Positions 6,198 to 13,753 of a DNA stretch of 14,476 nucleotides are shown in pieces. The stretch is from VGWB01 sp964480945 (GTDB lineage: Bacteria > Bacteroidota > Ignavibacteria > UBA10030). A program made the translations under genes and the position numbers. The notes under the pieces are model-generated. The model ran no database searches. It was not told the origin of the DNA and worked only from the letters and a program-made list of their open reading frames with translations. The stretch spans positions 1 to 14,476 of the forward strand of contig CAYZRX010000086.1 in NCBI GenBank assembly GCA_964480945.1. Reading direction: 5' to 3'. The stretch's first letter is position 1. The number at the start of each line of letters is the position of its first letter.

Positions 6198-6617
6198 CTA
6201 AACCAATTCGCTCTCAGAGAAGAAAAATGACACTTCGATGCGGCCGTTCTCCGGTGAATCGGACCCGTGGACGATATTCTCACCCTTGTTGTCGGCGAAT
6301 AGCTTCCGGATCGTCCCTTCGGCGGCTTCCTTCGGATCCGTAGCGCCGATGAGCGCGCGAAAATCCGCAACCGCGTTCTCCTTCTCCAGCGCGATCGGCA
6401 CGCAAGGGCCGCTCGACATGAACTCAACCAGCCCTTCATAGAAGGGGCGTCCTTTGTGAACTGCATAGAATGCACCGGCAACGTCTCGGGTCAGGCGCAC
6501 CTGCTTGAGGCTCAACACCTTGAATCCGGCCTTCTGAATACGCCTCAGGACTTCGCCTTGGAGCTTCTTTCGAAGACAATCAGGCTTCAGGATCGCTAGA
6601 GTCCGCTCAAGAGCCAT
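6198..6617 (-). CDS. ndk: Nucleoside diphosphate kinase
   Basis: A 139-aa enzyme that equilibrates gamma-phosphates between nucleoside di- and triphosphates by a ping-pong mechanism. It begins MALERTLAILKPD with the conserved Lys11, and has the active-site block NIVHGSDSPE with the phosphate-accepting His117. FYEGLVEFMSSGPCVPIALE is the central nucleotide-binding core. The length is normal for the family. The start at 6617 matches the family N-terminus although its Shine-Dalgarno is weak. It lies 62 bp downstream of the HerA-like gene. Confidence 0.97.
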   Translation of the reverse strand: MALERTLAILKPDCLRKKLQGEVLRRIQKAGFKVLSLKQVRLTRDVAGAFYAVHKGRPFYEGLVEFMSSGPCVPIALEKENAVADFRALIGATDPKEAAEGTIRKLFADNKGENIVHGSDSPENGRIEVSFFFSESELV

Positions 6618-6679
6618 ATCGACATCGTTTTTCAGTTCGTTGGAGGTATTCTGTTCATTGACAACCTGAGGCCTTCAAC

Positions 6680-8287
6680 CTAGGCCTTGTGCTGATTCCA
6701 CCATCGCTCCATCACGTCATCCGCGTTTGTCTCGGCACCTTTCTTCTTCCACTTGTCGAAGAAGTAGATATCAGCGCTCGTCGGCGGCGGATTCGGCGCG
6801 TCGATCTGCACCCGGACCGGCATCGGGGCCGAGTCACCGACGATAATGGCTTCCCCCTGCCGCAGCGTCGGGATGACGGCGTCCAGGCCGCTGAAGGTGT
6901 CCGGCACGAGCCGCCGGATGTAGGCCTGGTCCACCGGATTCAGGAGTCGTAGGATGACGAAGTTATTGCATTGCGAGAGGATCGTCTCCGATATCTCCGA
7001 CGGTCTCTGGCTTACGATCATGCAACTGACGCCGTATTTGCGCCCCTCCTTCGCAATCCGCTCCACGGTCAGACGGGCCGACCTGGAACCCTGCGCGTTG
7101 GCTGAAAGATAGTTGTGAGCCTCCTCAAAGACGAGGAGGATGGGAAGCTCCCGTCGGTTCGGATTCCAGAAATTGAAATCGAACGCAATCCGTGCTATCA
7201 GCGCGACGATCGTATTGACGACGTCGAACGGAATCCCCCCCATGTCCATGATGGTGATCTTCGTCTTCCCATCCAGACCGAAGATCATCGTGAGCAGCCC
7301 CTTGGCCGATTCGGAATCCGTGCACACCCGCGGCTTGAACATGAACGCGTAGCGCGGATCGTTGATCATGCTGTTCAGCCTCACGAGAAACCGTGTGAAC
7401 TTGCCATGATGAGGGCCCTCTTTCGCTCCGCCCGTTCCGCCGGTGATCTTCTCCGTGTCAAGGAACTGCATCTTCGCGCGAACCTCGTTGATGTCGAAGA
7501 AGACGGGCGAATCAACCGTGAGCACGTTCGCAAGCCGTGCGTTCTTCACTTTCTTGGATGCGAAGACAAGGTCCTGCAGTGTTGCGATGATGGTCGTCGC
7601 GTGCTCGTCACGGGGATCGACGAACAGCTCGACCATCTCGTCGAAGTTCATCAGCCAGTAGGGAAGCTCGAGGGCCGCGATGTCAAAATGCTGACACCCT
7701 GTCGGAAAGGCGCTTTTGTATTCGTTGTGGATATCGATGATGACGACGTTGGTGTCCGGAAGCGACGCCACTTTCTGCAGCGTCGACGCGACCGTGCACG
7801 ACTTCCCCGCGCCGCTGGAGCCGAGGATCGCCAGGTGCTTTCCGAAGAAACGGTTCGGATCGAGGTAGGCCCGCTCGTTCTCGAAGAGGGAAAGCTGCCC
7901 GATCGAGAAGTTGAATTTCTGAAATGTCGCGAACGCAGCCTTCAGGTCTTTGTCCTCAAGCAGGTACACGACCATCTCGACCGTCGGGAGAACAGAGACC
8001 CCGCTCTCAAACTTCCCCTTCTTCAAAGTCCCGATCAGGGTGACGTCCATCAGGTATCGCTGGACGATCTTGTCGTTCTCGTAGACGTCCCCCTTCTTGA
8101 ACTCTGACACCATACCGAGCACAAGAAGCTGGCCGATGGGGACGAGAACGTACGTCCCGATCTGACCGATGTAGTAGGTTTTTGTGCCGATTTTCTTGGA
8201 GAGCGACGTGATCTCCGGGTCAACGACGACCGTGACCGAGGAGCTTCGCACCTCACGGATGACGCCGATTCGTTTTTCCTCCCACAT
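6680..8287 (-). CDS. HerA-like ATPase (DUF87 / FtsK-HerA superfamily)
   Basis: A 535-aa protein with the HerA layout. An N-terminal beta-barrel (HAS-barrel-like, about 5-100) is followed by a RecA-type core with Walker A GSSGAGKS (156-163), an IIDIHNEY strand (about 185-192), Walker B LLVFEEAHNYL with the catalytic Glu pair at 388-389, and RIAKEGRKYGVSCMIVSQRPSEI, which holds the sensor and arginine-finger region. HerA proteins form hexameric DNA translocases and usually work with the nuclease NurA in end resection, or with Sir2 or other effectors in phage defence. No NurA, Sir2 or nuclease gene is adjacent; the neighbours are sucD and ndk. An AGGT about 9 bases upstream of the ATG is a modest ribosome binding site. 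Confidence 0.9.
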   Translation of the reverse strand: MWEEKRIGVIREVRSSSVTVVVDPEITSLSKKIGTKTYYIGQIGTYVLVPIGQLLVLGMVSEFKKGDVYENDKIVQRYLMDVTLIGTLKKGKFESGVSVLPTVEMVVYLLEDKDLKAAFATFQKFNFSIGQLSLFENERAYLDPNRFFGKHLAILGSSGAGKSCTVASTLQKVASLPDTNVVIIDIHNEYKSAFPTGCQHFDIAALELPYWLMNFDEMVELFVDPRDEHATTIIATLQDLVFASKKVKNARLANVLTVDSPVFFDINEVRAKMQFLDTEKITGGTGGAKEGPHHGKFTRFLVRLNSMINDPRYAFMFKPRVCTDSESAKGLLTMIFGLDGKTKITIMDMGGIPFDVVNTIVALIARIAFDFNFWNPNRRELPILLVFEEAHNYLSANAQGSRSARLTVERIAKEGRKYGVSCMIVSQRPSEISETILSQCNNFVILRLLNPVDQAYIRRLVPDTFSGLDAVIPTLRQGEAIIVGDSAPMPVRVQIDAPNPPPTSADIYFFDKWKKKGAETNADDVMERWWNQHKA

Positions 8288-8371
8288 AGGGCTTACCTGC
8301 TAGGCTGAGTGAGCGAATGGTTATCGGCGCAGACCGACGGAGGATCGCTGCACCGTTGAGAGAGAAGCGAC

Positions 8372-9355
8372 TCACCTTCTCTTTGGTTTCTGCCGTGCGG
8401 CGGCTTTCTTCCGGGATTTGGCACCCGCATTCCGGGAGCGCTTCCCGCCGCCTTTGTTTGATTTCAGCACCCGCTGCATCGTCTCGCCGATGAGAGCCGG
8501 GCTTTCGACCACATGGATCCCTGCCTCGCGAAAAGCCTGAACCTTCTCAGCCGCCGTCCCCTTCCCTCCCGAGATAATGGCCCCCGCATGTCCCATGCGT
8601 CGACCCGGAGGCGCAGTTTGTCCGGCAATGAATCCGACAACGGGCTTCTTCACATGCTTCTTGATGAACTCGGCTGCTTCTTCTTCCGCCGTTCCGCCGA
8701 TCTCGCCGATGAGGATCATTGCATCGGTGTTCGGGTCTTCGTTGAAGAGCTTCACCGCATCGATGAAGCGCGTCCCGATCACCGGGTCCCCCCCGATCCC
8801 TATGCACGTCGATTGCCCGATTCCGCGCTCGGTGAGCTGCCAGACCGCCTCATAGGTCAATGTCCCGCTGCGGGAGACAACCCCCACGCGACCGGGCTTG
8901 TGAATGAACCCGGGCATGATGCCGATCTTGCATTCGCCGGGAGTGATAATGCCCGGGCAGTTCGGACCTATCATGCGAGCGCCGCTCGCCTTCAGGTAGT
9001 TGTATACTCTCACAAGATCGGATGCCGGGATGCCTTCCGTGATCGTTACGATCAGCTTGATTCCCGCGGTTGCCGATTCGAGAATCGCGTCGGCAGCAAA
9101 TGCCGCTGGGACGAAGATCACCGACGTGTTCGCCTTTTCCTTTTCAACCGCTTCCGCGACGGTGTTGTAGACCGGAAGAGGTTTTAGAAACTGATCCCTC
9201 TCATTCCCCTGATACGTCATCCCGCCTTTTCCCGGCGTGACCCCAGCCACGACGTTTGTTCCATATTCGATCATTTGCTTCGTGTGGAAGGTTCCCTCTC
9301 CTCCCGTAATGCCCTGGACGACGAGACGCGTGTGTTTGTCAACGAGTATGCTCAT
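8372..9355 (-). CDS. sucD: Succinyl-CoA ligase (ADP/GDP-forming) subunit alpha with basic C-terminal tail
   Basis: A 327-aa alpha subunit of the TCA-cycle enzyme that makes ATP or GTP from succinyl-CoA. It shows the CoA-binding Rossmann domain (VVQGITGGEGTFHTKQMIEYGTNVV style start), GPNCPGIITPGECKIGIMP, SRSGTLTYEA, GIGGDPVIGT and the phospho-histidine in MGHAGAI (His256). The start at 9355 (MSILVDKHTRLVVQG) matches the family; upstream in-frame codons overlap gatA and are not family-like. The conserved domain ends at about ETMQRVLK; the last 29 residues carry 13 Lys/Arg and have no counterpart in usual SucD proteins of ~290 aa. The beta subunit gene sucC is not in the window. Confidence 0.95.
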   Translation of the reverse strand: MSILVDKHTRLVVQGITGGEGTFHTKQMIEYGTNVVAGVTPGKGGMTYQGNERDQFLKPLPVYNTVAEAVEKEKANTSVIFVPAAFAADAILESATAGIKLIVTITEGIPASDLVRVYNYLKASGARMIGPNCPGIITPGECKIGIMPGFIHKPGRVGVVSRSGTLTYEAVWQLTERGIGQSTCIGIGGDPVIGTRFIDAVKLFNEDPNTDAMILIGEIGGTAEEEAAEFIKKHVKKPVVGFIAGQTAPPGRRMGHAGAIISGGKGTAAEKVQAFREAGIHVVESPALIGETMQRVLKSNKGGGKRSRNAGAKSRKKAAARQKPKRR

Positions 9356-9401
9356 AGGTGCAGGTCTTCGCTTAGTGATTAGCCTTCGTGTTGAGAATTG
9401 T

Positions 9402-10823
9402 TCAAAGGTACGAATCGCTCTCCAGAAAATCAGCAACCTTAAAAAGGGTCCCCTCATCGAACTGCCGGCCAAGAATCTGGAGGCCGATCGGCAGTCCTCG
9501 GCGGTCGGTGCCGCAAGGAACGCTGACGCCGGGGATCCCTGCAAGGTTTGCCGAGGTCGTATAGACGTCGGAAAGATACATCTTTAAGGGGTCATCGGCC
9601 TTCTCCCCAGCCCTAAAGGCCGTGGTGGGCGACGTCGGCGTGACCAGGCAATCGACCTTCGAGAACGCCCGGGTGAAATCCTCCTGGATCAGCCTCCTCA
9701 CCTTCTGACCCTTGCGGTAGTATGCCTCGTAGTAGCCGGACGAGAGAACATAGGTCCCGAGCATAATGCGCCGCTTCACTTCCGTTCCAAACCCGTCGCT
9801 CCGCGACCTCACATACATCTCCGGGAGGCTCCTTGCACTCTTCGCGCGGGAGCCATAACGCGCGCCGTCGTAGCGGGCCAGATTCGACGAGGCCTCGGCT
9901 GTCGCGAGGATATAATAGGTCGCGATCGTGTACTCGGAGTGGGGAAGGCTCACCTCTTCAATAACAGCACCACCGGACCGCAGTAGATCGACTTTTCTCT
10001 CAATCGCGCTCCGGATCTCGTCTTCGAGACCGGCGCCGAAATATTCCTTCGGCAGCCCGACCCGCAAACCCTTGATGTCCTTGGTAAGGAACGAGGCGTA
10101 CTCAGGCACCGGAGCGGCCGCGGAGGTCGAGTCTTGTTCATCGTGACCGGCGATCACCTGCAGCACACGTGCGAGATCCTTTGCATTCAGCGCGAACGGG
10201 CCGATAGTGTCGAATGATGACGCAAACGCGACGAGACCGTACCGGGAGACGCGACCGTACGTCGGCTTCAAGCCCAGAACGCCGGTGAAGGCGGCAGGCT
10301 GACGGATGGATCCTCCCGTGTCGGTCCCCAACGCCGTGGTCGACATTCCGGCGCGTACGGCGACGGCGGATCCTCCACTCGAGCCCCCGGGGACTCGCGA
10401 TTCATCCTGCGGCAGCTTAACGCGCCCGAAGGCCGAATTCTCCGTGGAGGAGCCCATTGCGAACTCGTCCATGTTGGTCTTCCCGACAACCACCGCATCG
10501 GCGTTCTTGAGCCGCGCGACCGCTGTGGCGTCGTAGAGCGAGATGAAATCCTGTAGAATCTTTGAGCCGCACGTCACCCTCTCGTCCTTGACGCAGATAG
10601 CATCCTTGATCCCGACCACCATACCGGCCAGTGTGCCGGCCGTGCCGGCGGCCAGCTTCCGGTCGACCGACCCTGCCTGCTCCAAAGCCTTTTCGGGGAA
10701 CACAGCGAGAAACGCATTCAAATCCCTTCCCGCATCGATAGCGTTCAGGTACTCCTGCGTGATCTTCTCACAGGAGGTCCTTCCCGCACGTAGCTCCGAA
10801 GAAAGAGAGTCAAATGTTCTCAT
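9402..10823 (-). CDS. gatA: Asp-tRNA(Asn)/Glu-tRNA(Gln) amidotransferase subunit A
   Basis: A 473-aa amidase-signature enzyme that releases ammonia from glutamine for conversion of Glu-tRNA(Gln) to Gln-tRNA(Gln). The Ser-cisSer-Lys triad is complete: Lys73 in VGIKD, Ser148 in PGGSSGGSA and the nucleophile Ser172 in DTGGSIRQP. GLKPTYGRVSRYGLVAFASSFD and the C-terminal TTSANLAGIPGVSVPCG...LPIGLQILG are typical of GatA rather than of other amidases. The start at 10823 (MRTFDSL) fits. gatC and gatB are not next to it, as is common. It is 46 bp upstream of sucD on the same strand. Confidence 0.96.
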   Translation of the reverse strand: MRTFDSLSSELRAGRTSCEKITQEYLNAIDAGRDLNAFLAVFPEKALEQAGSVDRKLAAGTAGTLAGMVVGIKDAICVKDERVTCGSKILQDFISLYDATAVARLKNADAVVVGKTNMDEFAMGSSTENSAFGRVKLPQDESRVPGGSSGGSAVAVRAGMSTTALGTDTGGSIRQPAAFTGVLGLKPTYGRVSRYGLVAFASSFDTIGPFALNAKDLARVLQVIAGHDEQDSTSAAAPVPEYASFLTKDIKGLRVGLPKEYFGAGLEDEIRSAIERKVDLLRSGGAVIEEVSLPHSEYTIATYYILATAEASSNLARYDGARYGSRAKSARSLPEMYVRSRSDGFGTEVKRRIMLGTYVLSSGYYEAYYRKGQKVRRLIQEDFTRAFSKVDCLVTPTSPTTAFRAGEKADDPLKMYLSDVYTTSANLAGIPGVSVPCGTDRRGLPIGLQILGRQFDEGTLFKVADFLESDSYL

Positions 10824-10891
10824 ACTGACAGGACGCTCGATGGTAGTCCAACGAGCGGGGCAAGTGAAGAGGGAAGGTCAAACCACCGCGC

Positions 10892-10918
10892 GGGGATTCG
10901 ACGCGTCGAGAGTTCCCC
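10892..10918. repeat. Palindrome TCGACGCGTCGA with flanking arms in the tatA-gatA spacer
   Basis: A perfect 12-bp palindrome (10898-10909) is flanked by GGGGA (10892-10896) and TCCCC (10914-10918), which can extend the stem with an asymmetric bulge. It lies in the 140-bp gap between tatA and gatA. No T-run follows on the minus strand, so a terminator is uncertain; an RNA processing or protein-binding site is equally possible. Confidence 0.45.
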
Positions 10919-10963
10919 CCAACTCCATCATGCGAGACAACGGTGCTCGATAATGGAAGGGGG

Positions 10964-11161
10964 CTATTGCTTCTTTTGCTCCTTGTCCTGGTCGATCTGT
11001 TTGGTGTCCTTCTCAATATCCTCTTGAATATCATGAGCCGCCTTGCGGAACTCACGAAGTCCCTTCCCGATACCCTGGGCAAGCTCCGGGATTTTCTTCG
11101 CACCGAAAAAGACGAGGACGACAGCAACGATCAGGATTATTTCAGGCGCACCGAGGTTCAT
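10964..11161 (-). CDS. tatA: Twin-arginine translocase subunit TatA/TatE
   Basis: A 65-aa membrane protein of the Tat pathway, which exports folded proteins. It has the short N-terminal hydrophobic helix (about residues 6-20), the FGAKKIPELAQ hinge and the amphipathic helix GIGKGLREFRKA, followed by a charged tail DIEKDTKQIDQDKEQKKQ. The FG motif and small size separate it from TatB. Its ATG overlaps the purQ stop in an ATGA (11161-11158), and a purine-rich ribosome binding region lies inside the end of purQ, so translation is probably coupled. tatC is not in the window. Confidence 0.93.
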   Translation of the reverse strand: MNLGAPEIILIVAVVLVFFGAKKIPELAQGIGKGLREFRKAAHDIQEDIEKDTKQIDQDKEQKKQ

Positions 11162-11919
11162 ACTCCCACCCCTTCCTTTCGAACAAGTTGTGATTGGTGC
11201 CCGCTCGACGACGTCGTTCGGGCGAGAATGAAACTTTCGATAATCGAATCAAAGATCTTCCGGCCGTCGGTGTGGCCCAGCACGGGGTCCGATGCTCGCT
11301 CCGGGTGCGGCATCATCCCCAGGACGTTCCCCTTCTCGTTGATGACACCGGCGATGTTGGAGAGCGAACCGTTGGGGTTCGCCTTGTCCGTGATTTTGCC
11401 GTCCCGCTCAGAGTAGCGGAAGACAATCTGCCCGTTGTCTTCAAGTCGCTTGAGTGTCTCGGCATCCGTGAAGTAGTTGCCGTCACCGTGTGCGATCGGA
11501 ATCTCGAGAACATCACCATTCCTGCATCGCGAGGTAAACCGCGTCGTCGCGTTTTCGACGCGCAGGAGGACATACTTGCACGCGAACTTCAGCGAGCTGT
11601 TCCTCAACAAAACGCCGGGGAGCAGACCTGCTTCAACCAGGATCTGAAACCCGTTGCAGATACCAAGGACGACGCCCCCGTTTTCTGCAAAATGCACGAC
11701 GTCTTTCATGATCGGCGAGAATCGAGCAAGAGCGCCGCAGCGGAGGTAATCACCATACGAGAAACCGCCCGGCAGGATCACCACGTCCACATCACCCAGC
11801 GATGACTCCTTGTGCCAGATCAGCCGCGACTCCTGACCGAGGATCGTCTCCGTCACGTAGTGCGCGTCGTGATCGCAATTCGAGCCCGGGAAGACGATGA
11901 CGGCGAATTTGAGTTTCAT
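11158..11919 (-). CDS. purQ: Phosphoribosylformylglycinamidine synthase subunit PurQ (glutaminase)
   Basis: A 253-aa class I glutamine amidotransferase that supplies ammonia to PurL in the fourth step of purine synthesis. It begins MKLKFAVIVFPGSNCD, has the nucleophile Cys88 in GICNGFQ, and the His205/Glu207 pair in MMPHPERA. It matches the small stand-alone PurQ that works with PurS and small PurL. The domain ends near KIFDSIIESFILA; the following ~20 residues are extra compared with ~230-aa relatives and contain the ribosome binding region of tatA. The ATG has no Shine-Dalgarno: the preceding bases are the end of a repeat array. purS lies upstream; purL is absent here. Confidence 0.96.
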   Translation of the reverse strand: MKLKFAVIVFPGSNCDHDAHYVTETILGQESRLIWHKESSLGDVDVVILPGGFSYGDYLRCGALARFSPIMKDVVHFAENGGVVLGICNGFQILVEAGLLPGVLLRNSSLKFACKYVLLRVENATTRFTSRCRNGDVLEIPIAHGDGNYFTDAETLKRLEDNGQIVFRYSERDGKITDKANPNGSLSNIAGVINEKGNVLGMMPHPERASDPVLGHTDGRKIFDSIIESFILARTTSSSGHQSQLVRKEGVGV

Positions 11920-11923
11920 GCTG

Positions 11924-11955
11924 GTTAATTGATTAATTGGTTAACCGGTTGATTG
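11924..11955. repeat. Four 8-bp tandem units next to the purQ start
   Basis: On the plus strand GTTAATTG, ATTAATTG, GTTAACCG and GTTGATTG follow one another in exact 8-bp phase. The array ends five bases from the purQ start codon (minus strand), occupying the place where its ribosome binding site would be expected. Confidence 0.7.
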
Positions 11956-11969
11956 AACACTCACCAATT

Positions 11970-11999
11970 TCCGCCGAAGGCGGATGCGCCTCTGGCGCA
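11970..11999. repeat. Two back-to-back perfect hairpins between purS and purQ
   Basis: TCCGCC-GAA-GGCGGA (11970-11984) is followed with no gap by TGCGCC-TCT-GGCGCA (11985-11999). Each has a 6-bp perfect stem and a 3-base loop. Such paired GC hairpins resemble REP/dyad-type intergenic elements. They interrupt the array of 15-bp units on either side. Confidence 0.75.
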
Positions 12000-12010
12000 A
12001 ACCCCTCACT

Positions 12011-12055
12011 AATTGACCACTCACCAATTAACTACTCACCAACTAACTACTGATT
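12011..12055. repeat. Three 15-bp tandem units overlapping the end of purS
   Basis: AATTGACCACTCACC (12011), AATTAACTACTCACC (12026) and AACTAACTACTGATT (12041) are in 15-bp phase; the last is the 3' end of purS including its stop codon. A similar unit, GATTGAACACTCACC (11951-11965), lies on the other side of the hairpins and overlaps the 8-bp array. Confidence 0.7.
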
Positions 12056-12297
12056 TCCTCAATTGTAAATGTGAAATCCTCCATCACGGGGTTGGCGAGA
12101 AGCTTCTCGCTGACCTCCCGCGTGATCCGCTCCGCCTCGGCTTGGGTCGGAACGTCGACATCCATTTCAACAAACTTTCCGATGCGCACGTTCTTGACGC
12201 TGACGTATCCCAGTGAATGAACGCCGTGTTCCACGGCCTTGCCCTGGGGATCCAGGATCGATCGTCGCAACGTGACCAGGATCTTTGAATGAAACAA
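12043..12297 (-). CDS. purS: Phosphoribosylformylglycinamidine synthase subunit PurS
   Basis: An 84-aa protein, the normal PurS size. It forms the dimeric bridge between PurL and PurQ and helps ammonia channelling in FGAM synthase. The sequence FHSKILVTLRRSILDPQGKAVEHGVHSLGY and the second half VKNVRIGKFVEMDVDVPTQAEAE show the family fold (ILDPQG and RIGK are conserved). The best start is TTG at 12297: GGAG lies seven bases upstream (12308-12305) and the family N-terminus fits exactly. An in-frame ATG at 12366 would add 23 unrelated residues and overlap the end of pssA. The stop codon lies in a 15-bp repeat unit. Confidence 0.92.
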   Translation of the reverse strand: MFHSKILVTLRRSILDPQGKAVEHGVHSLGYVSVKNVRIGKFVEMDVDVPTQAEAERITREVSEKLLANPVMEDFTFTIEEISS

Positions 12298-12316
12298 CGG
12301 CGATCTCCGTTCGTGG

Positions 12317-13081
12317 TTAAATGTCAATACTTGAGATTTCGTTCTCTTCGTCGGAATCTTTTTCAACGTGCTTGACCAGTGCGCGCAGCGATTCGTAGAG
12401 CGATCGCAGCATGCCGAAACTGATGAAAAGCACCATAACGAGGAACAAATACCGCCCTTTCGATATCACGACGGCAACGACGCCCATCGACAACAAGATC
12501 GCTCGGACGGGATGCGCGCGAAGCCCTCTCCTGTTGAGCTTGGGCAGGGTATCGTACTTGACACCGCTGACCATCAGCAGGGATACTGCACTAACGAGCA
12601 CCACAAGCCCCTCACGTGCCCACCCGTTCAGGCCGTATCGCTCCGTGTTGTACTCCAGGAGGTAGGCACAGATCGTGATCGCGGCCGCTGGTATCGGCAA
12701 GCCCTTGAAATAGTCTTTCTCGAAGCCCACGAGCTGGACGTTGAATCGTGCGAGGCGGATGGCGCCGAACACCAGGGGCATCGCACTCACGATCACGCCG
12801 AAATTGTCCAGGGAGTAGAGATAGGCCTGATACACAAGGAAGGAAGGTGCCGCACCGAACGAAACGACATCGGCGAGCGAATCAAGCTCGACGCCGAACT
12901 GGCTGGAGGACCGGGTGATCCTTGCCATGACGCCGTCGAGCGCGTCAAAGACCGCAGCAAGGATGATAAACTCTGCACCGAGCTCGATCCGCCCCTGGCT
13001 CGCGTTGAGAAGAGAAAGGAAGCCACAGAAGACATTCAGGACGGTGAACAAGCTGGGAACAACCGCACGAGTGATTTTCAT
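12317..13081 (-). CDS. pssA: CDP-diacylglycerol--serine O-phosphatidyltransferase
   Basis: A 254-aa integral membrane enzyme that makes phosphatidylserine from CDP-diacylglycerol and serine. The CDP-alcohol phosphotransferase signature is complete: Asp46, Asp49-Gly50, Ala53-Arg54, Gly63, Asp67 and Asp71. Several hydrophobic segments follow (about 80-100, 128-145, 160-178 and 205-230), and the C-terminus is charged and cytoplasmic-looking. FGAIRLARFNV and FKGLPIPAAA are typical of the Gram-positive/FCB-type PssA. The start has AAGGAG four bases upstream, partly inside the 21-bp gap to psd, whose product acts next in the pathway. Confidence 0.95.
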   Translation of the reverse strand: MKITRAVVPSLFTVLNVFCGFLSLLNASQGRIELGAEFIILAAVFDALDGVMARITRSSSQFGVELDSLADVVSFGAAPSFLVYQAYLYSLDNFGVIVSAMPLVFGAIRLARFNVQLVGFEKDYFKGLPIPAAAITICAYLLEYNTERYGLNGWAREGLVVLVSAVSLLMVSGVKYDTLPKLNRRGLRAHPVRAILLSMGVVAVVISKGRYLFLVMVLFISFGMLRSLYESLRALVKHVEKDSDEENEISSIDI

Positions 13082-13102
13082 AGGACTCCTTGTTCCTGAT
13101 GG

Positions 13103-13753
13103 TTACCGGAACTCCGCCAACACCGTCTCACCGGCCACGGACGCATCGCCGACGCGCACCCGCACGGTCGCGGTCGCGGGCACGAACACATCAACGCGTG
13201 AGCCGAATTTGATCATTCCGAACCGCTCGCCCGCTTTCACAGGATCCCCGGGCTTCAACGTGCAGACAATTCTCCTGGCGATGAAGCCGGCAATCTGCTT
13301 CACAAGCATCTTTCCACGAGGGTGCTCAATGCCGATGATCATCTGCTCGTTCCTCTCCGACGCCTTGTCCTCGTAGGCAGCGAAATACTCCCCCTTGACA
13401 TAGCGCAAGTGCCTGACCACCCCCGAGACCGGATTTCTGTTGACATGGACGTTCAACGGAGACATGAAGATACTGATGAGCGTCGCTTCCGCTAGAACGT
13501 ACTCTTTTTCCTGCACCGTTCTGACTGCGATCACTTTCCCGTCTGCCGGGGCGATCACCAGGTCTTCTCCCGCGGGCGTCGACCGGGCGGGGTCGCGGAA
13601 GAAGTTCGCGCTGAATGCCCACAAGAGCACCGAGAGGCCCACGATCACGAATTTCAGTGCCTTCGGCTCGACGAGCACGACGCCCACGACGACCGCCAGC
13701 GCGCACACAACGGTGATCGTCAGAAAAACATCATAGCCGTATCGCGTAATCAT
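13103..13753 (-). CDS. psd: Phosphatidylserine decarboxylase (short type)
   Basis: A 216-aa membrane-associated enzyme that decarboxylates phosphatidylserine to phosphatidylethanolamine. After two N-terminal hydrophobic segments (about 9-28 and 33-50) it shows FFRDP (61-65), IAPADGKV (77-84), SPLNVHVNR (98-106) and the self-cleavage region RFGMIKFGSRVD, where cutting before Ser185 would create the pyruvoyl group. The short form with FGS in place of LGST is known from this class. The start at 13753 (MITRYGYDV) is preferred as it matches the usual N-terminus; an ATG at 13801 would add 16 residues read from a purine-rich stretch. It is first in the minus-strand series and is followed by pssA, so substrate and product enzymes are co-transcribed. 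Confidence 0.93.
   Translation of the reverse strand: MITRYGYDVFLTITVVCALAVVVGVVLVEPKALKFVIVGLSVLLWAFSANFFRDPARSTPAGEDLVIAPADGKVIAVRTVQEKEYVLAEATLISIFMSPLNVHVNRNPVSGVVRHLRYVKGEYFAAYEDKASERNEQMIIGIEHPRGKMLVKQIAGFIARRIVCTLKPGDPVKAGERFGMIKFGSRVDVFVPATATVRVRVGDASVAGETVLAEFR

Noticed and set aside
7115..8107. Long open frame (330 codons) on the plus strand opposite the HerA-like gene
   Set aside because: It is an antisense shadow of a high-GC gene. The translation is rich in charged Asp/Arg/His/Val without any family motif, while the minus strand encodes a complete HerA.
10824..10963. A gatC gene or tRNA in the gap upstream of gatA
   Set aside because: No frame encodes a GatC-like helical protein. 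A GATTCGAC stretch resembles a T loop, but flanking bases do not form a T stem or the rest of a tRNA.
12368..13099. Open frame of 243 codons antisense to pssA
   Set aside because: Its composition (His, Gln, Glu, Asp rich) mirrors the codons of the membrane protein on the other strand; no family features.
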